From positions 15,001-77,000 of the forward strand of contig RPFO01000015.1 in the NCBI GenBank assembly GCA_009746045.1: a DNA stretch of 62,000 nucleotides. The letters are read 5' to 3'. Below the pieces are notes generated by a model that was not told the DNA's origin, searched no databases, and worked only from the letters and a program-made list of their open reading frames with translations. How positions within the stretch are numbered: position 1 is the stretch's first letter; every line of letters begins with the position of its first letter. Of this stretch, positions 12,366-21,668 are shown piece by piece. The position numbers and the translations under genes are program-made. This stretch comes from Mesostigma viride. Taxonomy: Eukaryota > Streptophyta > Mesostigmatophyceae > Mesostigmatales > Mesostigmataceae.

Positions 12366-12625
12366 TTCAAGGAGTGTTGCCGGCTCCGGGAGGACCGGCT
12401 GGACCTGGAGGGCCAGCGGGCCCCATGGTCGGCGCGGACCTGGACGTCATATTGGCGTCAGCGCTTGTCGGTGGCGCTGACTCGGGCCATGGCTGACATC
12501 ATGCTCCGCCGTACGCGGGCTGATTTTGCGGTGCAGCAGGGCTATTAGGTTCCTCCCGTTAGGAGTTTCCATTGGTCTTATCGTAGTATAGAGATTTTAC
12601 ATGGCTCTGTATATAGGTTTATAGC
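12366..12625 (+). mobile_element. RLE-type LINE 3' end, copy A right arm (first part)
   Basis: Plus-strand copy of the last about 60 codons and 3' UTR of the same LINE, beginning at FKECCRLRED and ending in QQGY and a stop at 12548. It is an inverted copy of part of the left arm, so the pair can fold back. The 3' UTR is interrupted at TTTATAGC by the hAT element and resumes at 13940. Confidence 0.75.
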
Positions 12626-13931
12626 CCGGGTTGGTCAGTACGCCGTACGGAGCCGCAAAAATACGGGAAAACGTACACTGAAGGCCTCCGCCGTATATAC
12701 GCGTACTTTACTTCAGAATACGCGGTTTGGACTTGGAATTTTTCGTTGGTACCAAGCGGGCAGCGGGCACTGGCGCGGTGCCCAGGTTCTGGGCGCGGCG
12801 CGTTCACTGCACATTTGAGATTTTTACTACTAGAAGTAGATGCGTACAGTTCTTTCCATAAAGCGCAAGCCTTGCAAAATCTTTGGCCGGTAGGAGACAG
12901 CTAGGACTAGGTACATAACGCATAATGCCAGCAAATGCCAGCTGTGCTACTGAGTACTGACGGTGTAATGCAATATAGCGACGACGAGGCCAGTGCGACT
13001 GTGCGACAGTGTGCAGCCATTTTCGATTTGCAGCCATGAAGAAGAAAGGGCCTGAATGGGACTTGGTTCTCGAGAAGAAAGAAGCAGTCACAGATGCTGT
13101 TAGTAACAAAACGCAGTTTGTGTCGAATACTTTCTGCTCATTTTGCAACAAGAAGTTCTCATACGGGGCGGGGGCAATCAGCGTATTCCGAGTCCGTGCA
13201 CACTTTGCCGGAATCGCAGGGGAAGGGATGTTACCCTGCGACAAAATTCCACCGAATATCCGGAGCAGGTTTCTCAGGATTGCTAACAACAAGTTGCAGA
13301 AGTCAGACGCCAAGAAGCAGCACAAGTTGAACAGGGCAATGGCGGAGATGGGAGGGGCTGCGCCGGCTGACTTGTCGTCGGTTCCCAGCAAAGGCCAGCT
13401 GAGCATCACCAAATGGCTGGTTCCCGTCGACGAGAAAGGTGTCCAGCTGCTGGCTGCCGAATTTTTCATCGAGAACGGCATTGCCTTCAATGCGGCTGAG
13501 AGCGCCTCTTTCAAGCAGATGGTGGCCGGCATGATCCAGTACAAAGGAGGGCACGTCACCCCTCCTTCTCGGAAGTTGTGTCTTATGTCCTCTCATGCAT
13601 TATATAGTGGATGGCTTTCCTTACAATTAACTAATTAATTGATTCCTTACAGTTCCCGTTGCAGTCTGCTCCCCCCAGCATTTAACAAATCATAATCAGA
13701 TAGGATTGCAGGGCATAAATTGATGGAAGATGTTAATAAATAAGCATATACACCAAATTTCAGTTGCAATAACTGCATGACCATCATCAAGGAGCGTGCT
13801 AATTGGGTGACTGACAATTGGACCACAAAAACTGTCGCGTATTTTACCGCCGCGTATTTTACACCCCCCACGTATAATACGCGTATTTTAGGTCCGCGTA
13901 TTATACCCCGTACCCGTATTTGCCAACCCGG
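12626..13931 (+). mobile_element. hAT DNA transposon, internally deleted
   Basis: The ends are inverted: CCGGGTTGGTCAGTACG at the left against the complement of CGTATTTGCCAACCCGG at the right (14 of 17). An exact 8-bp duplication TTTATAGC flanks it (12618-12625 and 13932-13939), lying inside the 3' UTR of LINE copy A. Both ends carry many subterminal GCGTATTTTA/TACGCG words, as expected of hAT binding sites. It encodes the N-terminal part of a transposase but no catalytic C-terminal region, so it is non-autonomous. Confidence 0.88.
13036..13638 (+). CDS. hAT transposase N-terminus (BED finger plus DUF659-like), truncated
   Basis: The likely start is the MKKKGPEWD methionine; an in-frame ATG also occurs at 13009. 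Residues about 33-68 form a BED-type zinc finger (CSFCNKKFSYGAG, then AHFAGIAGEGMLPC), used for DNA binding by hAT transposases. A basic linker follows. The end FFIENGIAFNAAESASFKQM resembles the DUF659 region of plant-type hAT proteins. The frame stops before any RNase-H-fold acidic residues or the hAT dimerisation domain. A further scrap reading ERANWVTDNWTTK near 13790-13830 may be leftover transposase. Confidence 0.75.
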   Translation: MKKKGPEWDLVLEKKEAVTDAVSNKTQFVSNTFCSFCNKKFSYGAGAISVFRVRAHFAGIAGEGMLPCDKIPPNIRSRFLRIANNKLQKSDAKKQHKLNRAMAEMGGAAPADLSSVPSKGQLSITKWLVPVDEKGVQLLAAEFFIENGIAFNAAESASFKQMVAGMIQYKGGHVTPPSRKLCLMSSHALYSGWLSLQLTN

Positions 13932-13985
13932 TTTATAGCTGGGCGTTTGCTTTGGTTTGAGTGATTTCACTCTGCTGTAAGTAAT
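13932..13985 (+). mobile_element. RLE-type LINE 3' end, copy A right arm (resumed)
   Basis: After the hAT target duplication the LINE 3' UTR continues through GCTGGGCGTTTGC and ends at GTAAGTAATT, next to an AT-rich tract. With 14013-14070 it forms a large palindrome because the next LINE copy begins in the opposite orientation only 27 bases later. Confidence 0.8.
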
Positions 13986-14012
13986 TATATTATTAATATA
14001 TATTAAAAATAT

Positions 14013-14982
14013 AATTACTTACAGCAGAGTGAAATCACTCAAACCAAAGCAAACGCCCAGCTATAAACCTATATACAGAGCCATGTCAAAGCTCTATACT
14101 ACGATAAGACCAATGGAAACGCCTAACGGGAGGAACCTAATAGCCCTGCTGCACCGCAAAATCAGCCCGCGTACGGCGGAGCATGATGTCAGCCATGGCC
14201 CGAGTCAGCGCCACCGACAGGCGCTGACGCCAATATGACGTCCAGGTCCGCGCCGACCATGGGGCCCGCTGGCCCTCCAGGTCCAGCCGGTCCTCCCGGA
14301 GCCGGCAACACTCCTTGAAGAAGGCGGAGGTCAGGGGCCCCATGGCCCCAAACTCCTCCAGGACAAAGGGCACCACACGATGGTGCCCGACGTCGCCGTA
14401 GGCCAGGAGCTTGGCCCGCTCCGCCCGGTCCGCCGTGTAACCTGCCGTGAGGGAGGCCCCAGCCACGTGGCTAAGAGCCAAGGGCCGCGCCACCGAAACG
14501 TCAATAAGCAGATGCCGGCCACCCCCCTCAAAGTCCAGCACCACGATGTCAGGCCGGTGGTTGGGGGAATAGAAGGCAGCGCCATCCGCATCCTCGGACC
14601 GGATGTTCGCGTGGGGGAAAACCGACCGAACCATGGCGAGCACCACCGTCAGGAGGACAGTGTGCAAATACAAATACCAATTCTGATTCTGTTGGCCCCC
14701 CATGCAGGCAAGGTAGTGAGTCCCCGTGGGATCCAGCGGCTGCCCACAGCTACCACAAGGCCGCCCGGCCGGAACAAGAGGCTGCGGGGCAAATAGCTGG
14801 TGCCGGAGCGCCACCGAGTAGTGGCTGGGAGCCAAGGCGAATGGGGGGGCCATGGGAAGAGCACGAAGGTACGCCGAGCCCACACTCCGCAAGGAAAGCG
14901 AGAACAGCCACGCACGTCCCTGGGCGTTGAGGTCCGCGAAAAGAGCGATCCAATCAGCCGTGTGCAGAATACCCGCGTAGGT
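14013..14982 (-). mobile_element. RLE-type LINE 3' end, copy B left arm (longest copy)
   Basis: About 970 bp of a LINE C-terminus on the minus strand, with intact frame down to the stop at 14137. From the 5' side: a stretch starting ILTYAGILHTADW, then RALPMAPPFALAPSHYS, the CCHC knuckle (CGSCGQPLDPTGTHYLAC), a helical segment, RPDIVVLDFEGGG, HLLIDVSVARPL, and a C-terminal helical region ending QQGY. This fits an R2-group C-terminus (zinc knuckle plus restriction-like endonuclease that nicks the target). The reverse-transcriptase core is missing through 5' truncation. Codons left of about 14990 in the same frame belong to the opposed copy and are not LINE sense. Confidence 0.82.
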
Positions 14983-15001
14983 TAATATATATTCAGGGGT
15001 G

Positions 15002-15508
15002 GCCGGCATCTGCTTATTGACGTTTCGGTGGCGCGGCCCTTGGCTCTTAGCCACGTGGCTGGGGCCTCCCTCACGGCAGGTTACACGGCGGACCGGGCGG
15101 AGCGGGCCAAGCTCCTGGCCTACGGCGACGTCGGGCACCATCGTGTGGTGCCCTTTGTCCTGGAGGAGTTTGGGGCCATGGGGCCCCTGACCTCCGCCTT
15201 CTTCAAGGAGTGTTGCCGGCTCCGGGAGGACCGGCTGGACCTGGAGGGCCAGCGGGCCCCATGGTCGGCGCGGACCTGGACGTCATATTGGCGTCAGCGC
15301 TTGTCGGTGGCGCTGACTCGGGCCATGGCTGACATCATGCTCCGCCGTACGCGGGCTGATTTTGCGGTGCAGCAGGGCTATTAGGTTCCTCCCGTTAGGC
15401 GTTTCCATTGGTCTTATGGTAGTATAGAGCTTTGACATGGCTCTGTGTATAGGTTTATAGCTGGGCGTTTGCTTTGGTTTGAGTGATTTCACTCTGCTGT
15501 AAGTAATT
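15002..15508 (+). mobile_element. RLE-type LINE 3' end, copy B right arm
   Basis: Plus-strand copy starting within GRHLLIDVSV of the endonuclease and running to QQGY and a stop at 15384, then the 3' UTR to GTAAGTAATT. It is near identical to the left arm over about 500 bp, so the locus is a long inverted repeat with a loop of about 480 bp. The pair is joined head to head by a TATATATTCAGGGGTG spacer. Confidence 0.82.
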
Positions 15509-15762
15509 CTATATTTTATATATATATTCATTGAGAATGATAGATTACGGAGGTGAGATAGGCATGCAACATAAGGAAAAAATCGATAACTGGGAGAATA
15601 ACCCTGAAGAAATTAATAGTAATCTGACACAGACATCCAAGGATCACGCCAGCGGCACAAGGTACAACTAACTATACATCACAAAACTACACGCACGTAT
15701 ATATATAAGGTCATATTATATATATTATTATATATATTATTATATATAAGGTCATATATATA
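15509..15762. other. AT-rich spacer with (TATA) and ATATAAGGTCAT repeats
   Basis: Non-coding. The right half (15695-15762) is made of TATATAT tracts and repeated ATATAAGGTCAT words and was probably the landing site of LINE copy C. Confidence 0.6.
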
Positions 15763-15991
15763 AGGTCATATTGGCGTCAGCGCCTGTCGGTGGCGCTGAC
15801 TCGGGCCATGGCTGACATCATGCTCCGCCGTACGCGGGCTGATTTTGCGGTGCAGCAGGGCTATTAGGTTCCTCCCGTTAGGCGTTTCCATTGGTCTTAT
15901 CGTAGTATAGAGCTTTGACATGGCTCTGTATATAGGTTTATAGCTGGGCGTTTGCTTTGGTTTGAGTGATTTCACTCTGCTGTAAGTAATT
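15763..15991 (+). mobile_element. RLE-type LINE 3' end, copy C
   Basis: A short 5'-truncated copy with only the last about 30 codons (stop at 15867) and the 3' UTR. ATATATAAGGTC precedes it (several copies, 15695-15766) and occurs again just after it near 16003-16014, a probable target duplication in TA-rich DNA. Confidence 0.75.
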
Positions 15992-16061
15992 ATATTTTTA
16001 ATAATATATATAAGGTCTGAGTACTAGTGCTATGTTCCCTAAGTAGTGTAATCCCCGGCCT

Positions 16062-16410
16062 CTATTGTCTGCTAGGGCCAATAGTCAGATGGGAAAAGGT
16101 TACTGTTAATGCTGTCCCCGCCTCCTGACTGCTGTCTCCCTTGCTGTGAGTGGGTGGCTTAGAGCATTCACGAGTGGTGTGCAGACCCTCAGGCAATGGC
16201 ATATGCTCCCTAATAAACCTATCTGCATCTACTATATTATCAAACCCCTTCCACTTAGCATTAGAGCTCTTAGACAGTATCTTATCTTTAATATGTTCTT
16301 CACACGTCTTCCAACTATAAAACATGGCTGGTCTACCCTCCCCCCCGTCATGGGCCACTGCATAGTAAGGAAGCCCAGATTGTCCACCCTTGTTTATTCT
16401 TCGCTTTAAT
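16062..16410 (-). pseudogene. RNase H1 N-terminal (hybrid-binding / viroplasmin-like) domain fragment
   Basis: Minus-strand frame reading LPYYAVAHDGGEGRP, then MFYSWKTCEEHI, KWKGFDNIVDADRFI. This is the small RNA:DNA-hybrid-binding fold seen at the N-terminus of eukaryotic RNase H1 and in caulimovirus-type viroplasmin domains (YAVxxGrxxGiyxxWxxCxxxvxGxxxaxfKxFxxxxeAxxFi). The usual glycines around PAMFYSW are changed and the middle is longer. No catalytic RNase H domain follows. It is probably a transposon-derived scrap. There is no clear start codon. Confidence 0.6.
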
Positions 16411-16690
16411 TTCTTTCAAAGACATATTGCATATTAGTAGGCTAGCAGAAGCTTGCAAGAAGGAGAAAAGGGGTTCCCAGGAATACCTCTAAGTGCAGTG
16501 ACGTTACCACATAACGCAACGAGGAAGAAGGACAGAGTCTAACACGGCACACGCACAAGCTCTACGCGAGCAGGTGCACAATACGCTATACTCCCCTCAG
16601 CGGGGCTCACAGAGGTAGACCCCGTCAACATAGTCGGCAACAGCCAGACGGTATCCATCCCATTAGCGCCTTTGCTATTTCACTGCCCTG

Positions 16691-17218
16691 TTGCTAGTTT
16701 CACGTCGACAGGTGCATTTGAGTGCGTTGATTATTATTGCTTTCCAGCAGTATTTACGCATTAGCGAGGCGCTTGGGCTGCGGGTTCGGGATGTGGCTCA
16801 TCCCGGCCACCCCCTTCTCGAGCCAGGGCCCATGGTCGGTGCCCTTGTGCTGCGCAACCCCAAAACTGCGCAGGGGGCGGCCCAGCACGTCCTCGTCCGG
16901 GATCCACTTTCTTTGTGGCTCCTGCGACGTCTGACGGCTGGCCAGCCCCCAGATGCACTCCTCTTTCGGGGCTTAACGTACAGCCAGGCTAGGCAGCAGT
17001 GGGAGGCTGTGCAGGCCCGCATGGGCATCCCAGGGATGTTTTCTTTTCACAGCCTCCGGCATGGGGGGGCGACGCACGACGCCATCGCTGGGGAGTCGCC
17101 GGAGGCCATCCAGCTGCGCGGCCGGTGGGCTTCGGCCCTCTCGGTCACGCGCTACATTGGCCTCCTGGGGCGCGACATCCCACCCGCCCTCTGGGCTCAG
17201 GCCCTGGCTGGGTTTTGA
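16691..17218 (+). CDS. tyrosine recombinase (catalytic domain) of a YR-type retroelement
   Basis: About 175 codons covering the catalytic half of a tyrosine recombinase, which breaks and rejoins DNA through a covalent 3'-phosphotyrosine. Visible catalytic residues are Arg in YLRISEALGLR, His-x-x-Arg in FHSLRHGGATH, a Trp in GRWAS at the second-His position, and Tyr in VTRYIGLLG. The sequence resembles retrotransposon recombinases (DIRS/Ngaro/PAT) or Cryptons. A TCGACAG sequence before VHLSAL at 16712 looks like a splice acceptor, so the start at 16691 is not certain. The N-terminal core-binding domain is not seen. Direct repeats lie just downstream. Confidence 0.78.
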   Translation: MLVSRRQVHLSALIIIAFQQYLRISEALGLRVRDVAHPGHPLLEPGPMVGALVLRNPKTAQGAAQHVLVRDPLSLWLLRRLTAGQPPDALLFRGLTYSQARQQWEAVQARMGIPGMFSFHSLRHGGATHDAIAGESPEAIQLRGRWASALSVTRYIGLLGRDIPPALWAQALAGF

Positions 17219-17463
17219 CCCAGCGGCTTTCCGGCGCCACTTCGGTGGCGTCGAGTTTTGACGTCCTCCTGTCTTTATCTCTCGTTTTTTAGCTATCAAC
17301 TGACCTCACCCTTGTGTGGGAGGTCAGGGGGGAAATGGCTTAACTAACCCGAGGGTGAACCTGGGTTGGGACAAAGTACCCCCATAGCTAGGTAGTTTAA
17401 GTTTTCTTTTTTGGCATGTCCTACGTATTTTTCGGCTGTTAGCCATGTAAGGAGATGTGGGTA

Positions 17464-17590
17464 GAGCAGGGGCACAGCTGCTGTGGGCTGGCCCTGCACA
17501 TTCACATAGTGTGCTCACCCTAGCATACAGATGGCCGTGTTGCCATCTGGTAGACATGTCTGTGTTATTCCACCGTATAGAGCTAGCACA
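17464..17590 (+). repeat. 127-bp direct repeat, copy 1 (YR element terminus)
   Basis: Essentially identical to 17892-18018. Starts GAGCAGGGGCACAGCTG and ends GAGCTAGCACA. The two copies lie 301 bp apart downstream of the recombinase gene, as the B1/B2 halves of split direct repeats do in Ngaro/PAT-type elements. Confidence 0.9.
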
Positions 17591-17891
17591 CATATTGTAA
17601 TAAATTTGATGTTTTGTGGTGATGCATGCAAAGCAAAGCAAGGCCAGAAATGGATTTGGTGAGCTATGCTCATTTTATCTATGACTAACCTGCTGAGCGG
17701 AGAATGCAACGCCGTATAGCACCAAAAGAAAAAATAATTTTAGAAAAAATATTTTTTGTGCTGGCACCCGTACCCCAGCCACCCAGGTAGGGGTTGGCAG
17801 GAGAGGTGGTTGCTATAAAAGGTGGGCTTCCATTCTAGGGAAGCAGGTTGTTTCTTTTGCCTCCCACCCACCCACCCTGGCAAAAGGGGTC

Positions 17892-18018
17892 GAGCAGGGG
17901 CACAGCTGCTGTGGGCTGGCCCTGCACATTCACATAGTGTGCTCACCCTAGCATACAGATGGCCGTGTTGCCATCTGGTAGACATGTCTGTGTTATTCCA
18001 CCGTATAGAGCTAGCACA
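17892..18018 (+). repeat. 127-bp direct repeat, copy 2 (YR element terminus)
   Basis: Second copy of the repeat at 17464. The segment between the copies contains A-rich and T-rich runs near 17728-17758 and a CCCACCCACCC tract, with no coding frame I recognise. Confidence 0.9.
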
Positions 18019-18433
18019 AGTAAGCTTTTTTTAGAACGCTTATAGCACCTAAGGAAATTTTTTTTCATGGTCATGTATATACTTTCCTGAAAGCCCATAA
18101 ATCAAAGGATTTTTTGAGCTACTCAGACCTACAAAATGCTAACTCATTAGAGAGATACACTGGTTTGAATACAGGGGGGTCTGACCATGACCGCAATTTC
18201 TTGACCCTAGGTCACAAGTCATGTGCTTATTCACAAATGGTTCATGAAAAAAATCTGGCTTCTTGCACGAGCTATGGGCAACATATGCAGGCTCTGTGAA
18301 ACAAAACTCAGGCCCATTGGGCCACTGGAGCTATTTTTCATTTGCATCACAATTACAACGCAGTACAACGCAGTGGGAAAAATGAGAGCCCTTCACAACA
18401 TGACGAAACGACACGAGCCCCATAAACGGGGCC
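18019..18433. other. flank between YR element and LTR element 1, nothing recognised
   Basis: AT-leaning non-coding sequence with T runs near 18027 and 18060. It ends in the ATAGT target duplication (18434-18438) of the next element. Confidence 0.5.
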
Positions 18434-18438
18434 ATAGT

Positions 18439-19140
18439 AGTTAACGCCAAGCGCATTGGCGTGTTCCTGATTCGGCATATCTCTGCGATTCCAGCGGCAC
18501 CGGAACGAGTTCATTCCGACAAGCATCAAGAAAGTTATGGTGTTCCGACTTCCCGGTCGCGCGCGAGCGCGAGCCGGCTGTTCTTAATTCTAAGTCGTGC
18601 GTGAATATGTGCCGACGGCATATGGGGTCGACAGTAGTTCCTGGGCTGACAGGAATTAGATACTGAACCTACGACGGTATTGGATTAATACGTCGTACGC
18701 AGGAAATAGGAACCTTAACCTGTGGTCTGTTGGTACCGCAGGCTTAGTCCTGGACTATTGGGTGCAGACGCAATAATCACTGTGGACTGTGCTCTGTGGT
18801 CACTGTGCATGTATGGCAGACCTACTGTATAGGATCTGGGCGCTGTACAGGTTGTTAATACTGTACCGGGGGTGTTAATACTGAGCAGGCCATACGAGGC
18901 TGCTCAGGCCTAGCAAAGCACAGTGCACAAGTATATAAAGAATAGGCCAGTGCCAATTGGTCATCTCTTGCGAGCCCGCCTCACGTGTGTTGCCTTGACT
19001 TGGCAAACTCGTGTCTAAGCCTCAAGTGTCTGAGCGCTGTAACATTATCCCATTTTAACAAAGCTCCGTTCCAACCACATTCACACATTGCTGCATTGCA
19101 ACCATATCCTTATTATACATTGCGTTTAAAAACGTTAACT
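18439..19140 (+). repeat. 5' LTR of LTR retrotransposon 1
   Basis: 702 bp. Holds a GCGCGCGAGCGCGAGCC block near 18555 and a TATATAAA box at 18932-18939. Three-base indels separate it from the 3' LTR (for example ACGACGGT against ACGGT near 18672). Confidence 0.92.
18932..18939 (+). promoter_or_regulatory. TATA box in 5' LTR of element 1
   Basis: TATATAAA in the context CACAAGTATATAAAGAATAG. The same box is in the 3' LTR near 27003. Transcription would be expected about 25-35 bases downstream, giving an R-U5 of roughly 175 bases. Confidence 0.6.
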
Positions 19141-19177
19141 CAAATTACAAGCAGTCTCGACGGAACGACCAGGAGGG

Positions 19178-20177
19178 TTGTTGCTGTGTGCTGCGTGCAG
19201 CGTTGACGACGTGGTGAAACTCGTCGGGTGTCGAATGGTGCAGGAAGAACAACGGCAGCAGGATTTCCGGTTTTCTTGGCAGTCTGCTGGTGGTTCCATA
19301 TCGCCTGAATTGCGTCGTGTTGTTCGAGATTTATCCTTATTGCTTGCAGATCGGCCACCCGTTGATCGCAACTTTGAGCAATTCGTCGACGACCAGGTCG
19401 AGGATTGGGAGGGCATTTTGCAACACGTCCGGACCATCGTCGTTCCGGCACACCGGAGCGCCGACGATATTGAGCAAGAGCTGCACGGTCTGGTCGGAAT
19501 ACAGACTGTGATCACAGCATTAGTCGACCGGGTGCGTGCGGAGTTGGTGGCCATGCAGGCGAGAAGGAGCTGCGGAGCCAGCTGGTGCGGTGCGACGAGA
19601 GTTCGTGCAGGCAGCGGCAGGAGTGGGCGCGCAACGTGCGTTCGCAGGCGCGATTGGCGACGAGGGATTTGCAGCGGGACCAGTTCGACGTGAGCGACGA
19701 GGGGCGGAGCGCTACAGGCGGAGCCTAGCAGATATCGAGGCGGCTGAGGGAGCCATCGCTGGAGGTCAGCGTGCGACGCGGGTCGACAGGGTAGTCGACA
19801 GGAATCCGGAGCGGAGGAGAGTTCCTCTTCAGGAATTGCCCCAACCTCTTCGCGTTCGAGTGACGCAGTGGGAGGAGTTCGCCTCTCGGGGTTACGACAG
19901 TGACCTTGAGGTGGGCGCTGTGGGGGTCGCTGATCTAAGCGACGAGGAGCTTGGCGACCGCGAGGTGCCAAGGTATAACCCGCGGGGTGGTAACGACGGG
20001 TTGTCGCCTGTTTACTACGCCAACGGTGACGACGCTGTCATCGCGAGCCGACAGCGGGCTGACGACGGTGCTGCTGGCAGCAGGGTGCCAGAGCTCATCA
20101 GTGTTAGCGACAGCGACAGCGACAGCGACAAGGAAAACGAGGTGGCGCCCGCGGGTGACCGTGGTGGGCTTGACTGA
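19178..20177 (+). pseudogene. upstream ORF of element 1 (coiled-coil/acidic), frameshifted
   Basis: Open sequence between the 5' LTR and gag, readable in pieces: 19178 to about 19550 (ISPELRRVVRDLSLLLADRP, DDQVEDWEGILQHVRTIV), a charged coiled-coil-like part about 19560-19690 in another frame (EKELRSQL), and 19690-20177 in a third, ending with a (GAC/AGC)n-coded Ser-Asp run and KENEVAP. No known domain recognised. Frame changes suggest decay or indel errors. It may be an extra N-terminal structural protein or the front of gag; the 100-bp gap to the gag ATG favours a separate ORF. Confidence 0.5.
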
Positions 20178-20279
20178 GTGATAACACTTGTCATCTTCCT
20201 TCTTGTTCAGCAGCGTATATTGCTTTAATTGCTGTTTGGCCACTTGGCTGATCTGTAGCAGACCTGAACAAGACCCATC

Positions 20280-21440
20280 ATGAGCGAGGGTGCATCCGAC
20301 CAACGAGGGCGCGGTGCAGGCTTTGAGCGGCACGGCGCTGATATGGATGGACGCGGTGGACGAGGTGGAGGCCAGGCACTAGGGGACCAGGCTGGTCTAG
20401 CGGATGATCAGAGTCAGGGGTCTCAAGGCGCTCAGAACGCGCCAGCAGCAGGCCAAGCAGCGCCTAGGCGGCCGACCGTAGCCGAGGGGTATGCGGTGCT
20501 GAGCCAATTTCAGTCAATCAAAGACAATTGGCAGCCCAGAGACGCTGAGAGGATGCTGGAGGATATGAACTTGTACACGGACATCTACACTGGTGACAAG
20601 CTTCGCATTCTGGCGTCTAGTGCCTACATACGGCAGTCGGCTCGGCGGCTGTTCAAGTTCGTCCGGGAGCGACATTCAGCGGGGGATACCTGGGCCGCGT
20701 TCATGACGCGACTCAGGGTGTTCCTAAGTGATAAGAGGACCGTAGATGGTTCTCACTTGAAGCAGGAGTACCTGGACTACAAGCCCATCAAGGGGCAGTT
20801 GGTGGTCCACGCATTTGAAGACTTCTGCAAGCTGAGAAAGGACGCCATGGCCAAAGGATTCATCTGTGCAGACAGAATGGCCATGGGTGACTTTCTCAAG
20901 TCGCTGCAGCTGGATCCTATCACGATGGACAACGTGTCCATCCACATGCGCCAAGTCCATGGCTGGGCTGCCATGACGGACCAGCTGTATGAGTGTTTCA
21001 GTGGCAAGTATGTAGGCGGGAAGCGCCCACGTCAAGGGGACGAGGAGGCAGCTGAGCCTGCAGTCAAGTCCATGAGGGGATCGGGCCACGGGGGTTCAGC
21101 GTCCTCGAGGGGGCCTGAGACCTCTTCCAGGGGTCGAGGAAGGTCCAGGAGGGGGCGTGGCAGAATGGCTGGACGGGGGACACCTCCAAAGTCGGGACCT
21201 CCACAGTCCCAGTTTGACTTCATGAGGGTGGGTGGTCCTCCCAAGGCTGGGCCCAGCAGTGGGACCTCACGGGACATCAGTCAGGTGGAATGTTATTTCT
21301 GCCAAGGGAAGGGTCACTTCAGGAATGAGTGTCCCTCGTACCTGAGGCAGGAAGTTCAGAGCAAGCCAGCTCAGGGTGGCAGCAAGGAGAAGGCTGGTCC
21401 ATCCCAGGACAAGAGCAAGGGCAAGGCTGTTGATCATTGA
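20280..21440 (+). CDS. gag: Gag-like nucleocapsid polyprotein of element 1
   Basis: A 386-residue structural protein expected to form virus-like particles and package element RNA. The N-terminus is Gly/Gln-rich (about 1-65). A helical capsid-like region follows (about 70-245: LSQFQSIKDNW, AAFMTRLRVFLS, HAFEDFCKLRKDA). Next come an Arg-Gly-rich RNA-binding stretch (about 270-305: SRGRGRSRRGRGR) and one CX2CX4HX4C zinc knuckle CYFCQGKGHFRNEC at 338-351. A Lys-rich tail ends at VDH. The ATG follows a stop-rich gap and opens MSEGASDQRGR. The same frame stays open past the stop to about 21566, so readthrough into pol is conceivable. Confidence 0.85.
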   Translation: MSEGASDQRGRGAGFERHGADMDGRGGRGGGQALGDQAGLADDQSQGSQGAQNAPAAGQAAPRRPTVAEGYAVLSQFQSIKDNWQPRDAERMLEDMNLYTDIYTGDKLRILASSAYIRQSARRLFKFVRERHSAGDTWAAFMTRLRVFLSDKRTVDGSHLKQEYLDYKPIKGQLVVHAFEDFCKLRKDAMAKGFICADRMAMGDFLKSLQLDPITMDNVSIHMRQVHGWAAMTDQLYECFSGKYVGGKRPRQGDEEAAEPAVKSMRGSGHGGSASSRGPETSSRGRGRSRRGRGRMAGRGTPPKSGPPQSQFDFMRVGGPPKAGPSSGTSRDISQVECYFCQGKGHFRNECPSYLRQEVQSKPAQGGSKEKAGPSQDKSKGKAVDH

Positions 21441-21668
21441 CTTGAGCCTGCACACATCCCTGAACCCTGGAGGGTGCCCCCAGTGGTGTGTAATGTAGCT
21501 GCTAGTGAAGGCAGTGAGGGGCAGCCCCATGCTCTAGTGAAAGAGCCCAATTTGGACACGATGGGGTAAGCTTGGTTACCACAGAGAGTATGCCAGCTGT
21601 AGCTGCAGTGGTTACTCGCCAACGTGCCCGCCATGGCGGTGCTGAGCCTGAGGTAGGACCTCGGTGCT

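Noticed and set aside
14300-14420. AYGDV as a second K+-channel filter
   Set aside because: It is part of the LINE endonuclease C-terminus (AKLLAYGDVGHH), repeated in several LINE copies.
14137-15141. A 334-codon minus-strand protein starting at 15141
   Set aside because: Its first about 50 codons are antisense of the opposed LINE arm; only the part left of about 14990 is LINE sense.
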